DNA of 56,910 bases from Ophryocystis elektroscirrha (GCA_030141585.1 JAQIFP010000034.1:1-56910); one strand, 5' to 3'; shown: positions 37,107 to 49,970, numbered from the stretch's first letter. Translations and numbers: made by a program. The notes: generated by a model not told the origin, from the sequence alone.

Positions 37107-37886
37107 AACTTTGTTTTCTTTTTAATTTTGTATTTTATAAACTTTTTATTTGAAAAATAGTTAAACTATTTTTATCGCGTTTCTAACTGTTAACTTATTT
37201 CGATTTTACTTTTTTATGAATTTTTTTATTCAATCTACAATAAAAAAGTTAAAAACAAATTTATTAATAAAAATAGTAATTATGCAAATTAATTTTATGT
37301 TTATCGCAAAAGTTTATACGTTTATTTATGAATATATATTCATTTATATTTGTATGTCAAGAAACGTACAGGTATATGGATATGTTAATGTCTGTACATT
37401 TATATAAATATATATATATTTACATATATAAAGATATATTTAATATAAATATATATTCATTGGATATACATATGTGTATATTCAATTATATATACATGTG
37501 ATTATCTGATTATGTATATGTGTATATGTATATTTATGTGTATATACATATGTATGTATATATTTATGTATACATGTAGATATATGTGTATATATATGTA
37601 TATTTATGCATATATATATGTATATATACGTATATATATGTGTATGTCTGAATATATATGTATGTGTATATATATCTGTTTATGTATATATATATATATA
37701 ATTATATATGTTTAGTTATATTTAAATATGCACGTATATTCATATATATGTATATTGTACATGTGTATAAACTTATTATATAATTACTACTCTTTTTTAA
37801 CTGATGGATATAATTATACAGTAATACATTCATTTATATCTATACATTCAATTATATGCTCAAATACATATACACAAGTTTTTAGC
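37107..37886. repeat. Convergent spacer filled with TATG/TACA microsatellites
   Basis: Between two gene 3' ends. Sequence 37400-37740 consists of TATATATGTG-type runs; short ORFs there are artefacts. Confidence 0.75.
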
Positions 37887-38437
37887 TCACTTTTCAGATA
37901 ATTCGTGGTTATTATTTCTTATAGCTTTGTTTGTAGCCTCAAAAAAAGAAATGAGTTCTTCCATACCATTCCCATGAGTAGCTTCACGTTTTTTAATGGC
38001 AGACATTTCTAAAAAAAAAAGCAATATATAAAAAAAAAAGTAATACCAATAAATTTATTCATAATATATATTATTTTATATTTATATATATATTTACGTA
38101 TATATATATATATATCTATATATAAGTATATTACTTTTTCCAAGTTTTTTATTTTTGGGAAGACGTCTCATATTTTCTAACTCGAAAGTTTCTCGTTCTT
38201 GATCTTCTTTCACAATTCTTGCTGCACTTTTGTTTGTATAACTTAGTTCTTCAGCTTGAATTTCCAGAGGCGTCTAAATTGGTAATAAAAATACTGATTT
38301 TACCTCTTGGAACTCTTCTTGCAGGGCTTTTGTCACTTCACTTTCACGTAATTTCTGTAACTTCTTTTCATTTTCACGATTAAGCTTTTCAGCTATTCTG
38401 ATCTGAGGGAACAAAAAAAAAATAAGAAGTATGACAG

Positions 38438-38490
<53 letters not shown>

Positions 38491-38823
38491 TGTTTAATAA
38501 ATAACTAATATATATATATGTTTATTTATTAATATAAGAATATATATCAATAAAAGTATATATATATATATTTATTTATATAGAATTATCTATATAAATA
38601 TATGTATATATTAATATATGCGTAATTCTCAGTATATCTTTTTATTTATATATATACATAGATATAGAAATAAATATATTTATATTTATTTATATAGAAT
38701 TATCTATATAAATATATGTGTATATACATATATGAAAAAATATGTATGTATGTATATATATATATATATATAAATATAGAAATAAATAAATTAAAATATA
38801 TATATATATACAATTACGTATAT

Positions 38824-38886
<63 letters not shown>

Positions 38887-40351
38887 AATAAAAAGATATA
38901 CTTATAATTACGTATATATCAATATATATATATATATATATATTTTAAATTATTTATTTCTATATCTATGTATATATATTAAGAAATATATATTTACATG
39001 TGATGAATAGTTGTAATTCAAACTAGATTGCTCCACTGAGCACTATATATGTATATATATAACAAAATACATATAAAAATATATATATACAGACTTGATA
39101 AATATTAAAGAATAAATATATTTTATAATAGGTAGTAATTAATATAATAGCTAATTGTGACCTCTTTTGCGTCTTTGTAATCCATAGGTATAACTTTAGG
39201 AGCTTTATAAACATTATCGGAAGTGTCTTCAATTTCGGCAATATCCATAAGTTCAGGACGAGGACGTAAAACTTCTTGTTCCGATTCGGGTATTTCCGAA
39301 GCATCCTTTTCTTCAGATAAAGGAGGATTTTTTTTGGTAAGATTTTTGCGTCTTTTTTGGAACTCTTTCGTCATTACTTCGTGAAGAGGTCCAAGAGTTT
39401 CCCACAGACTTTCAACTTCAACTATCCTGTTTAATACGGGATGCTCTTCAACATTTACTTCCTGTGTTCTAAGGAGTAAAAAATAACTTAAATATTTTAA
39501 ATATTCTGTAGTAAGCAATCCCCGCATAATTAAATAACGACTTTCCTATACGAAAAAATTATTAAATTATTTAAATGATTTTACGTCATCGTGAATGTCT
39601 ACGTTGTCCAAATCGTCTATGTACTCGTCCAAATTAGACAGTACTAAGTCTGCGGCATCATTTAATTCAATAAGAGTTGCATCCTCGTCTCCTTCATTCT
39701 CTATTACTTCAGAATCTTCGCAATTTTCTTTATTCTTTGCATTATTTTCAGCAATCCATTTTTTCATAAGCTATAACATAAATTATTTATACCATGCGTA
39801 TATGGCTATTAAATCTAAACGCATTATTTTCACATATGCTTGTAATAGTAGTAGTAATTAGTAATAGGGTTTTTTTTTTTTTTTTTAAATATTTTTTTTG
39901 CAAATAATTTTAAATAATTTATTTTGTATTTAAAAAATAGATTTCTTGCTTTATAAAGCAGACATCATAAATCTAAATGTAAAAAATATTGATAAACTTA
40001 TGAGTAATTGATTATTGAGTTAATGACTCAATAAACAACTATTTACATAATAGACATGTCTAAAAAACTTTAATATATATTTTAAAAAATTTGTTTTATG
40101 CTTAATTTAGAGACTTATAGTATTTATTAAAATAGTTCAAGTCATTAATATGTTTTGAGGTGCGTAGCATATACACTTTGCTTTAGTTGTACTAAAAATA
40201 CAGTAACTTTTTTTTTCGACTAAACACACAAAAAAATAATTTTTGCACCGAAATAAAAGTTAAATTCTTACCTCTTCAAAATTTTTTTCTATTTCAACTA
40301 ATTCCAAATTTTCTGTAGCTATAACAAATTTTATTTATATAACTTACTCAT
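37887..40351 (-). CDS. Sas10/Utp3/Lcp5 (neuroguidin) family protein
   Basis: Family acts in the U3 snoRNP/small-subunit processome. Exons (minus): 40351-40348, 40318-40272, 39770-39585, 39545-39162, 38402-38304, 38273-38135, 38008-37887; about 326 aa. The start codon plus one base forms the first exon (ATG A), followed by a 29-nt intron; [15 protein letters not shown] then reads on. The Sas10 core is [20 protein letters not shown] with [17 protein letters not shown]; the conserved [11 protein letters not shown] box and the RRLPKNKK box near the end resemble neuroguidin/Lcp5 more than Utp3. Very acidic N-terminal part, charged coiled C-terminal part. Exon 4 uses an unusual GTCACA donor. The 758-nt intron 38403-39161 is microsatellite. 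It lies 98 bp downstream of guanylate kinase. Confidence 0.8.
38435..39080. repeat. TA and TAAA microsatellites in Sas10-family intron
   Basis: Almost unbroken TATATA and TATAAATA runs in both orientations, including inverted copies around 38630-38700 and 38930-38975. Confidence 0.85.
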
Positions 40352-40449
40352 TTTTATATTTAATGATAAAATTTTATTTGTTAATTTTCATTTTAAAACC
40401 TGTTAATTCAGGAACATGATTAATTAAGAATAACTGTAAAAACAAATAT

Positions 40450-41354
40450 TTAATTTAGTTGGGGATACATAGATTTTACATAAATCTCAAGTTGATTGTA
40501 ACATACATCAAAATTATCATTTATTAATTGTTTATCAAAAAATATATTTTTCGCTATTTCAATTTCTTGTTTAGCTAGTGCAAGTCTGGAGTTCATATTT
40601 TTTTCTGTTTCAGTTCCTCTACTGGATAATCTTTTTTTCAAATCCTGTAAGTTTGACATAAATTTTCAATTACTTCTATAGATGGCGACATAATCAATAC
40701 ATAAATAGGTTTTTTGGAATTCTGGTATGATTTTATAAAAGAAGTTACGCCATTTAATTCTATTTCAAATATAAATATTTGTTCAGTATTATTGATTTTG
40801 TCCAGAACACTTTTGTGAGTACCATAATAATTTCCTAATAATAATTAATTTTACAAAATGTATTTGTTATAATTGAATAACTTATGAAATATACAAATAT
40901 ATATTATTTAATAAAATAATATATATAATAGTATATGAAATAAGTGGTTATATAAAAATTACTGATAATACAATGAATTTATAAATTTCATAAATTTATT
41001 AAAATTGGAATAAATAAATTACTAAATTTCTGTACACATTTTATATATTGATGCGTATGTTTTTAATAAAATATGAATATCTTACCATTAAACTCAGTAT
41101 ATTCAAAGAACTCATTATTTGCTATGGCACTTTGAAACTCTTCTTTAGTGACAAATTTGTAATCCTTTCCGTCAATTTCGCCTGTTTAAATTGATAGTAT
41201 GAGTGTACATATGATATATATTAATACCCTCCCGCTTTGGTCTTGATGTGTAAGATACAGAGAATTGAAACGCTCCAGGAAAAGTGGCAATCAGTTTTTT
41301 TAATAAAGAACCTTTACCAACTCCAGAACTGCCCGCAACAACAAGTGGTCTCAT
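40450..41354 (-). CDS. GUK1: Guanylate kinase
   Basis: GMP + ATP to GDP + ADP. Exons (minus): 41354-41228, 41181-41086, 40834-40674, 40644-40450; about 192 aa, normal length. P-loop VVAGSSGVGKGSL at residues ~5-17, the GMP-binding SVSYTSRPKREGE and FVTKEEFQSAI...FFEYTEFNGNYYGT region, and LKKRLSSRGTETE near the C-terminus (lid). The last intron is 29 nt, one of the shortest here. The ATG lies 25 bp after the stop of the PLD-type gene on the same strand. Confidence 0.93.
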
Positions 41355-41379
41355 AATGCCTAGTCGAGCAGCTGATTAT

Positions 41380-43293
41380 TCATTTTTCATCAATGTCTTT
41401 GTATTTGTCTAAAATATGAGTTCCTGATATATAATAAAACCATGCAGATAGTCGAGCTAATAATTTTTTACATTTTGTCCATTTCAACCAATCTTTATAA
41501 ATAAATTCTTCGGTATGTGGTAAGTCGGTACGCAGCTGTATATTTCTGACAATTTGATCTACACGATTCCATTCAGAATCAGATATAAAATCGTTTTTGA
41601 ACTCAGGAATTTTTTTCTTCACGAATACAGCCATATATTTACAATATAATTTATTAATAAGTAAATTTTTAACTTTTGGATACATTAAAGAAGTATTTTT
41701 TGATATATCAGATTTATTTTCTTTTTTTTCTATCTGATTTGGAGATCTTTCAACTGTCAATTTGGCGTGTATAGCTTCCAACTGTTTTGCAAATCTACTG
41801 TCAAAGCAAGTTAATGTAGCCTCCAAGTTTCTTCTACCTGAGTGACTAAACCATATATGTCAAAATTCTGTATAATACATTGAACAATATATATTTGCCT
41901 AAGTAATTATTATTATATATATATATATATACAAGAATAGATAATAATTACTATAATAGCATCTTACTTATCCCAATTGAAGGAACCAACGGAAGCCCAA
42001 ATATGGTCGACTAAAAGAGTCTTTGCATGACAGTGCTTGTCTTTGACCATCCAGGCTTTAATAGGGGTATTAAATTTTTGACTTTTCTAAATATTATTAT
42101 ATATACTACTTATGTTATACCAGAATACGTGATATGTTATAATATGTGGATAAACTATCTCCAATCATGTCAGAGTTCCCTGATAAAATAAAAGACATGG
42201 GAACACATTTTCTAGAAAGTATTTGTATACTTCGCTTGATAAACCAGGGGGGAGAAAAGTAACCTGGTATGGCTGAAACAGAAATGGTTGCTTTACGAAT
42301 AACATTTTTATATATTTGTTGAATTGCTGTTATATGGCGAAGTTTATTTGATTCGAGTATTTGCACTAATGTTCCTCCTCCTTCAACTCGAGGAATTTCT
42401 TGAATGGTGTTTTCGAAATCTTTGGGAGATTCAGTGATTAAATTTTTTAAGCCGCATAACTCCGCTGTACTGCGAAACATTTTTTCTAAATGTATTACAG
42501 CAGGCCCTTCAATTTTTGTATGTAATTCAAAAAAACGATTAGATCCATTTACAGCTTTTCCAGCAGAGTCTTTTGCTATATTTGCAGACCCACAAAAACC
42601 TTGATTATCTATAATGGCGATTTTGCGATGATCACGAAAAATAGGTATACTCCAAAAATTAAATATTCCAACTAGCGCTCCAGCATCCCGGAGATTTTTA
42701 ATCCATTCTTGTTTAACAGATAATGAACCAAACTTATCCATTACCAAAACAACTTGTACTCCTCTTTTTGCTGCATTCATCAGCTCTTTGTAAAAATTTT
42801 CAGCTACCGGCGATGAGTCGAATATATAAGTTTCAATAAATATTTTATTTTTTGCATTTTTACAAGCAACTAGAATATTTTCAATAATTTCATTATCTAT
42901 TAACAATGTAACACGATTCCCAAAAGAAGTGTATACACCAGGAATTTTTGTGAAGTTATTGAGTAATTTAACCCATTTTAAATACATCACATAAATATTC
43001 ATATTTACACTTAGGTATCGCGTTCTATGATTAATATTATCAATGTTATAAAAACATTCTTTTAATTGGTTCCAAACAGTGTTATGTATATCAAAACGTT
43101 TCTTCTTCCTAAGGTTTATATTTCGCATTGTTTCCATGAAGTTGAAGTAATTAGAAGAAAATTGCTTAGTTATTGATTTTGTTGAACATTTATTCGTTTT
43201 AACAATATTTTCTTGAGCAGATCGATTACTATTATAATTGTTCAGACGTAAGTATAAAATAACTAAGTAGTTATATGTCAACGGCGAATGCAT
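41380..43293 (-). CDS. PLD-superfamily cardiolipin/PG-phosphate synthase-like enzyme
   Basis: Phospholipase D fold of the bacterial-type cardiolipin synthase group. Exons (minus): 43293-42121, 42086-41968, 41845-41380; about 585 aa. First HKD motif HRKIAIIDN with GSANIA downstream; second HCHAKTLLVD followed by ASVGSFNWDN. ETYIFDSSPVA and VLVMDKFGS are typical of the cls-pld N-terminal half. The N-terminus (MHSPLTYNYLVILYLRLNN) is hydrophobic/basic and could be a mitochondrial presequence or membrane anchor. Substrate cannot be fixed from sequence: phosphatidyl-transfer to PG or CDP-DAG are the family reactions. Its start overlaps the end of the CWC2 gene and its stop is 25 bp before guanylate kinase. 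Confidence 0.85.
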
Positions 43294-45325
43294 TTGAATT
43301 TTGCTCTATACGAGATAGGGTCTGAAAATAATTAGGCACACATTAATAAATTAAAACTCATGTTCTTAGATTTTTACTATCACTAAATCAACATATATTG
43401 TAAATATTGAATTATTTTGATATCATTTATATAATCAACTTAAAGGTTATGATTTACATACTGGAATGAGCAATGTCTCTTAAATTAATTCATGACATAT
43501 AAACTAATTATATACATATACATGTATATACATATATATATATTATATTTTTATTATATGAATTTACATATATATTTATACATATATACATTTTTATTAT
43601 ATAAATTTTTATTATATGCATATATATATATATATATATTTAAATAGACATATTAACGACTGCATAAATACATATGTATAGTTTAATGAACAGAAATATA
43701 TTTGTCAATCTATTTATCTACAAATATATAATTAAATACATAAAATAGTGACGTTATTTAATTAAAGGTAATTTAATGATTTCAAAATAGAATTATGCTT
43801 GCAATATTTTATACCTCTTGCATTCTATTAAAGTCAAGCGTGGCTTGAGAGTTGGGATCTGTAAGTTCAGCGTATGGATCTGTTTCGGGCTGTGGTTGGT
43901 TTTCAAGTAAAGCAGGGATTTTCATATTATTAACGGGATATTTTGAAGTTATGACTTGAGACTCTTTTTGCTGGTCAATTTCCCAACGTAGCATACATTC
44001 AACGTCATCTTGTGTATATCCTAAATTAGACAATCTCCTCATCATAGCTTTTCGAGCCATTTCCCATTCTCGCTGTTGTTGCTCGTCAGGTTTATCGTCA
44101 TTTCCGCGTCCAGGATGACTCCATTTAACACAAATTTGGTCGTCATCTCGGTCAAGCATAAGTCTTTGCTCGGCCATAGCAACTTTAGCAAATTCGGCAT
44201 GAACCCTAAGTTGGATAAAAATAATAATTGGTAATAAGCTTTAAATAAAAAATAAAAAAATAAATTAAAAAAATAAAATAATAAACGAACAAAACTATTA
44301 ATTATTTATAATATTTATATTTGAATTCTTAACATAAACTATAATTCTACATATTTATATATGTAGATATATAAATACATATATATATATATATATGAAA
44401 GCTGAATAGAAATAAACTATACCTGTAGCGATAACGCACAAAAGCTATGTTTTTATTTCGAATAACTTTAACATCATCAATCGGACCCCATAAGCCAAAT
44501 TGTTGCCTTATAAGTTCTTCAGTTTTTTCCTCTACATTTGCGTATACTCGACTGACTTTTAGATCTCCGACAAATAATGTACGGCAATCTTCACTAAATG
44601 TTCCGACTCCGTCCATATCATCACTATGAGTTGCAAATCTTTCTCTGCCAAATATATCATGCAACATATCCAAGCGTTCATCATCTTCGGCAGTGGGTAG
44701 TCTATGATAGTAATAACAGTTTGATCCTAAATAGCAGCAACCCTAGGTGAGTATATATATATATAGGCAAATAATTATTTACTTTAGCGTAAAATATACA
44801 TAGTACAGGTCTATCAGGAGGTGGATTGAGATCAGCTTTTGTCCATCCAGAATCTCTGAAAAATACAGTATACACATAAAAGATGCCAAAATCATGTAAA
44901 CACTGTGTAGCAACTGTAACGTTATACTCTTATAGTATAGTCAATAATACATTAATAACATAGGAAAATATACAAGCATAATTAGGTATATGAATATTGC
45001 ATATTTTATTAGATCATAATTTTTTTTTTTTTTTTTTATAAAAAAAAAGTTACAATCTTAAAATGATCACATAATGTCTTACGTGAATGGATTACAACGA
45101 GTAGTAGCTTTCTCACGTTCTTCCCTACGTCCGAAAGGACCAGGATTCTCAAATCGGTCAGTTAAATGTTTTCCATACCAGATATTATATTCTTCGTAAC
45201 CTTTAATAATAATTTTATATCTTTCATAATAAAAAAAAAAAATGTTATATTTAGTTTCCTAGTTACTACTAGCCATTGTGTAATGTATTATGTAGAATAG
45301 TAATTTTTTTCAATAATATAATTTT

Positions 45326-45364
<39 letters not shown>

Positions 45365-46021
45365 TAATAATATAATATATTAATAAAGCACAATAATACC
45401 TTGGGTATAGCCTAAGGACTCGTTGTCGGGAGGACGAACTTGCTGTCTGGCTGGTCTTCCTAGTTGTTTGATAGTAGGAGATTGGTAATGTTCAACATAT
45501 ACAGCTAAGCCAGAACTAACACCTTTATTATTTTGTGTTTTAGAAGAATTAACGGGTTTCGTTGGTGTCTCTGATGTAATTTGATCGGATGTTGATTGAT
45601 CTGTGGTGTTTCCATTTTGGAGCTTTTGAAATTGTTGCCAATATTCTTGCCAAGTCTCTTGGGAAGTGGCAGCTGTAAAAGTTGTTGGGGGAGGAATGGA
45701 ACCAGAATCTGTATTTTCCATGGTCCAAGAAGTTGTTGACGTAAGTGCATTGTAATAATAAGTGCGGCCATCTTTATCTTGCAAAGGGATCCAAGGCCAA
45801 AATATTTGTTTCTGATGTTCTGTTTTATTTTCTGCCTTATTTTCTGGTTCATTTTTTACTTCAGATTTATCTTCTGATAACTTCAGGTTCTTTTTTTTTT
45901 TTTTTTTTTTTGTTTCTGGCGTATTGCAACTAACTGAATGTTTTTTTGAGGATATTTGAGGAGAATTATTTGGATTTACACTAGGATGTTTTGATACTTT
46001 GCTTGGTAAATCTTCATTCAT
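43271..46021 (-). CDS. CWC2: CWC2-type splicing factor with N-terminal WW domain
   Basis: CWC2/Cwf5 joins the Prp19 complex and touches U6 RNA in the catalytic spliceosome. Exons (minus): 46021-45400, 45200-45083, 44855-44783, 44742-44423, 44205-43815, ~43315-43271. WW domain at about residues 75-105 (WPWIPLQDKDGRTYYYN...SWTM). CWC2 proper starts at LGRPARQQVRPP; then EYNIWYG, a CCCH finger CIFYAKGCCYLGSNCYYYH, HDIFGRERFATHSDDMDGVG, and an RRM (CRTLFVGDL; IAFVRYRYR). All exon joints are in phase. The first exon carries a poly-Lys stretch coded by a 21-nt A-run. The last exon (TLSRIEQNSNAFAVDI) overlaps the PLD gene start in another frame. Whether another exon precedes 46021 is unclear. Confidence 0.85.
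43320..43814 (-). other. Last intron of the CWC2 gene
   Basis: AT-rich with TA runs at 43520-43650. It begins GTATAA (minus strand) after ...NRMQE and ends TTTTCAG before the short terminal exon. Confidence 0.6.
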
Positions 46022-46224
46022 AGGTTTTTGAGTACTATCTGGTCCAATATTAATAAATAAAGAATTTAATAAAAAAAAAAAATTAAAAAAGGAGAATCAG
46101 TTAAAAAAAGAAAGCAAATACCTTTTGAAACTAATATTCTTTATTATGAAAAAATTTACAGATAAATTATAAATTTTTTCCATATTTTCAGAGGGATAAC
46201 TAAATAATATTAACTTTTTTTTTA

Positions 46225-48916
46225 CTAGGAATATCTAATTTGATCAAACCATTCTGACTCCATGAGCTTTGATAGAGTTGCACGATATTGCGGATTTGGA
46301 TTTAATGCCATCTAATATTTAGACAAATTAAAATACTCTTAAAAATACCTTTAATAGTTTTTTTAAACTTATCGGCCAATTTTTACACTCGCGGAATAGA
46401 TTAAAATTTATTTCACTGTTTACTAATTGTTGAAATCTAATTTTTTTTTTTTTTTTTTTCTTTTGTACTTTTTATCTTGTTTTTCATCAGAACATTTCCA
46501 TATTCCTCCTTCAGACCATAACCAGAACAAAAAAACTCCTGCCATGTATACATCAGCAGTATCAACTCGAAAATAATAAATGGATCTTTCTAGTGGTGTT
46601 TTTAAATCGCTTAAATCAGTTAGAGGATACTGTATACGTTTGTCCTGATATTAGAACGCTTTTTTTTTTTAAGTACTATATATATGAAATCATTTAATTA
46701 AATGGATATAAAAAAAAAATTACTTATTATAATAAGAATATATATATATATATATATATTTATTTATATTTATTTATATGTTATATATGAGATATCTTTA
46801 TATATATGGTATAATTTATCAGCTAAGTAATATAAATGAAGATATTTCTATTATGTCTTTATAAGCTTATTTGAATTAAATATTTTATTATGCTATATGT
46901 AATAATAATTGTATTACTATAGTCCACATTTATTGGTTATGCATATTTTTAAACCTTGAGTAATTTACTGCATATACATTTAATAAAACCCACTTCTAGT
47001 TCCCAATAAATCTTCCAGCATTCTGGGGGCATATAAGCTCCTTTACCAACAGTAGGCTCGCAAGACTCAAATACGTAACTACGGTTTTGACTAGGGGCAA
47101 ATTCTTTGGACTAAATAAATAATTATAAATTAATTAATAAATAATAATTTACCATAATATGGCGAGGGTGAGTTGTATATAGGGGAGTTGCTTTTGCAAA
47201 ATCACATAAACGAAGCCCTTGTGGACCAAAGAGGATATTTTCAGGAGTGAAGTCTAAGTGAGCAAGACCAACGTTATGGAGACATTTGAGAAGTGAAAGA
47301 CAATCATATTGTAATGCAGTTTTCTCCATTACAGTCAACTATAATAAAATAACTGAATAATAATTGACATACAGGTTGTTGTTCCCGTTCTCTTCGCTCA
47401 AAAAAATCGAGCAAATCCTCGCCATATAACTCAGATACAATAACAATATAAGATGGTTCTTTTAATCCTTCTCTACCATGCCGACTCTATAATCGAAATG
47501 TATAATTAACTTTGTAATAATATCAAGTAACAAATACTGACAATTGTACTTAAAAATGTGTATTTAATTAAATTAGACAACAAATTACATTTAACTTATG
47601 TATATGTGACGTATATGTATAAATATATATACCTCATACATACATATATAAATTATATATATAATCAAATTAGATAATAAATCAATATATAACAGACATT
47701 TACTACTACCATTGAGTTACAAGTATAGCTACAATGATTTATAGGTCTGAATTACATTTAACGTATATATATGTAAAGTATATATATATATATATATACG
47801 TATATGCGTTATATTTATATATACGTTATATATATATATATATATATACGTATATGCATTATATTTATATATACGTTATATATATATATATATATATATA
47901 TATTTACTAAATTGAATAAGTATAATTTATTTTTATGTTATAATTATTTAGCGTATTTATTTTACACGTATAAATTATTAGTACTGTATACACTTATTAT
48001 TACTTATACGCGTTTTTTTATTAATGCGTGGTGTACCGCTTGTTTTAAAGGAGCCAATGTTTTTTGTTGATTATTTAGATTATAATGAAACGTTTTGCGG
48101 GAGGTTTCATTCTTTGTAATTGTAGATGAATGAAGTTCTAGAATACCATAAAGGCGCGGAGTTAAATTGGGGGCATATTCTATTAAAGAATTTTTATTTA
48201 GGAGGATGTACGTTGTAAAAACGCTAAAGCTGCTGCTTCCATAACAAAGTTTTCTCCGTCTGTTACATAATTTCCAAGCCATTTATTTTGATTTTCCCAC
48301 TATAACATATATATATACTCTCATAAATAGTACCTGTTTCTTCCACATGCTCATGGGTATAGCTTTAACAAACACTCGAGGTTGTTTCCCATTTTTAGTG
48401 GATATAGGAATAATGCCTTTAAACATTTTCTAAACGGCATCAATATACACATATATATACATGTATATATATACCTGTACTCGACAGCTGGATGAAGAAG
48501 CTCCTAAAGTTGGTATTTGATGAAGTTTCCATAACGACCAAGGCACCTCATATAACGAAAATAATTCCGCCGGCTGCATTTGTAACTTTATCAAAGACCT
48601 GGCTATAAGCCAAGAAAATTGAACTGTTTTAAATCCAGTAAATGTTGGAATATTAAACTCAGTTAATGATTTATCTTTATTTAATGTAAGTTTCTAATAA
48701 ATAATAATCTTTAACACAATTACTTCTGGTGTGTAGTGCGACTCAAAGTGTGATGTTGATCTATTTGCTAAAGGTGTATTTTGAATATCAGACGTGTGAG
48801 TGTATTCCTGCAAATATAATACAATGAAGCTATATGTATATATATACATATATGCAAAAATATTTATTTTTGTAAATTTATTATTATAATAATATATTCA
48901 AATTATATAAATATAC

Positions 48917-48974
<58 letters not shown>

Positions 48975-49970
48975 TGAGTTTGCCTATTATCGTAGATTTA
49001 TAAGTTACTTGGTTAGTTCGGGTGTCAGGTGTTTTTAAATTAATAGAAATAGGCCCTGCGTCATTTCTAGCGGACTTTTTCGTATCATAATCAGAAGTAA
49101 GCTTCTTTAAGATATCTCGCGGAGTAAACATATCACAAAAAAAAAGTCTACGTTTTGTAGATACTTTTTCTTGAATTTCATCATGAATTGCCTTCTAATG
49201 AAAAGTCAACAATATTTGAAAATTTACTTGAGAAGAGTTTTTGTCTAAATCTTTTTTGGATTCTCTAAAAAAAAAACAAGTTTTTCGGAGCAAAATAGTT
49301 TTAAATTTCAGCGACAAGAAAAAGAAATATACTAGTCTCTAGCATAAAATAAATACAACGATTTATTGTTTTATCAGTTGAAATGTCGGGAGTCAAACAT
49401 AAGTTGAATAACTGCTTAATAATATTACACTTTTATAAATGGTTTAGGTTTTGTATGAGCGCGTGAAAACCCTAAAATTTTCTCGAATATAGCTTTGGGA
49501 ACTCTAGTTTTTTTTGAAATGCTGAGAAGAAAGTTTTTTTTGGAATTAATATTTATTCAAGCACTAGTAATTTACATAATGTTCAATAAATTAAAAAATT
49601 AAATATTATATAAAATTTACATTAATTGGTATTTGATTAACATAATATTAAAAGTGCATTTTTTATTATATTTCTATATATATAGTTGTACTGAGGTCTT
49701 GCATTTAATTATTTTTAGATGTGCATAAAATTAATTATATAATCTCACAAAAATGTAAAAGCTGGTCATTTATAATAATTTATTTTACATAATTGTGTAT
49801 CACTGTATATGAGATGGTATTTAAGGGGTTATTACAAAGGCTTACACAGGACTTTGGGAATCTAGTTTGGGAGGATGTTTCCAAGGAGGCTTTTTTCGTT
49901 GATCAGAGTCGATTACATGGGGTTCGCCGTAATCGTGATATGCATTTTGAGAAATAGGGTTTTCAATCAT
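46225..49970 (-). CDS. Divergent protein kinase, apicomplexan-looking
   Basis: Fourteen exons (minus: 49970-49846, 49264-49228, 49194-49009, 48807-48724, 48693-48475, 48429-48334, 48299-48212, 48179-48010, 47486-47373, 47338-47153, 47110-46994, 46644-46469, 46436-46349, 46311-46225) close in phase to about 561 aa. A non-catalytic ~220-residue N-terminus is followed by the kinase domain: VFVKAIP (VAIK Lys), hinge YIVIVSELYGEDL, catalytic loop HLDFTPENIL, CDFAKATPLY in place of DFG, CEPTVGKGAYMPPECWKIYW (activation segment/APE), and DVYMAGVFLFWLWSEGGIWKCSD. The glycine-rich loop region is Ser-rich (LGASSSSCRV). Catalytic Lys and both Asp are kept, so activity is possible. The PPECWKIYW and FLFWLWS boxes recall putative kinases of apicomplexans. 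Several introns are 32-37 nt. Confidence 0.78.
47755..47905. repeat. Duplicated TA/ACGTA block in kinase intron
   Basis: A ~55-bp block containing ACGTATATGCGTTATATTTA occurs twice in tandem with one base difference (GCG/GCA), within TA runs. Confidence 0.8.

Noticed and set aside
40399..40438. Small minus-strand segment reading LFLINHVPELT with plausible splice sites upstream of the Sas10-family gene.
   Set aside because: The gene starts cleanly at 40351 (ATG A|intron) and no phase joins this segment; probably chance.
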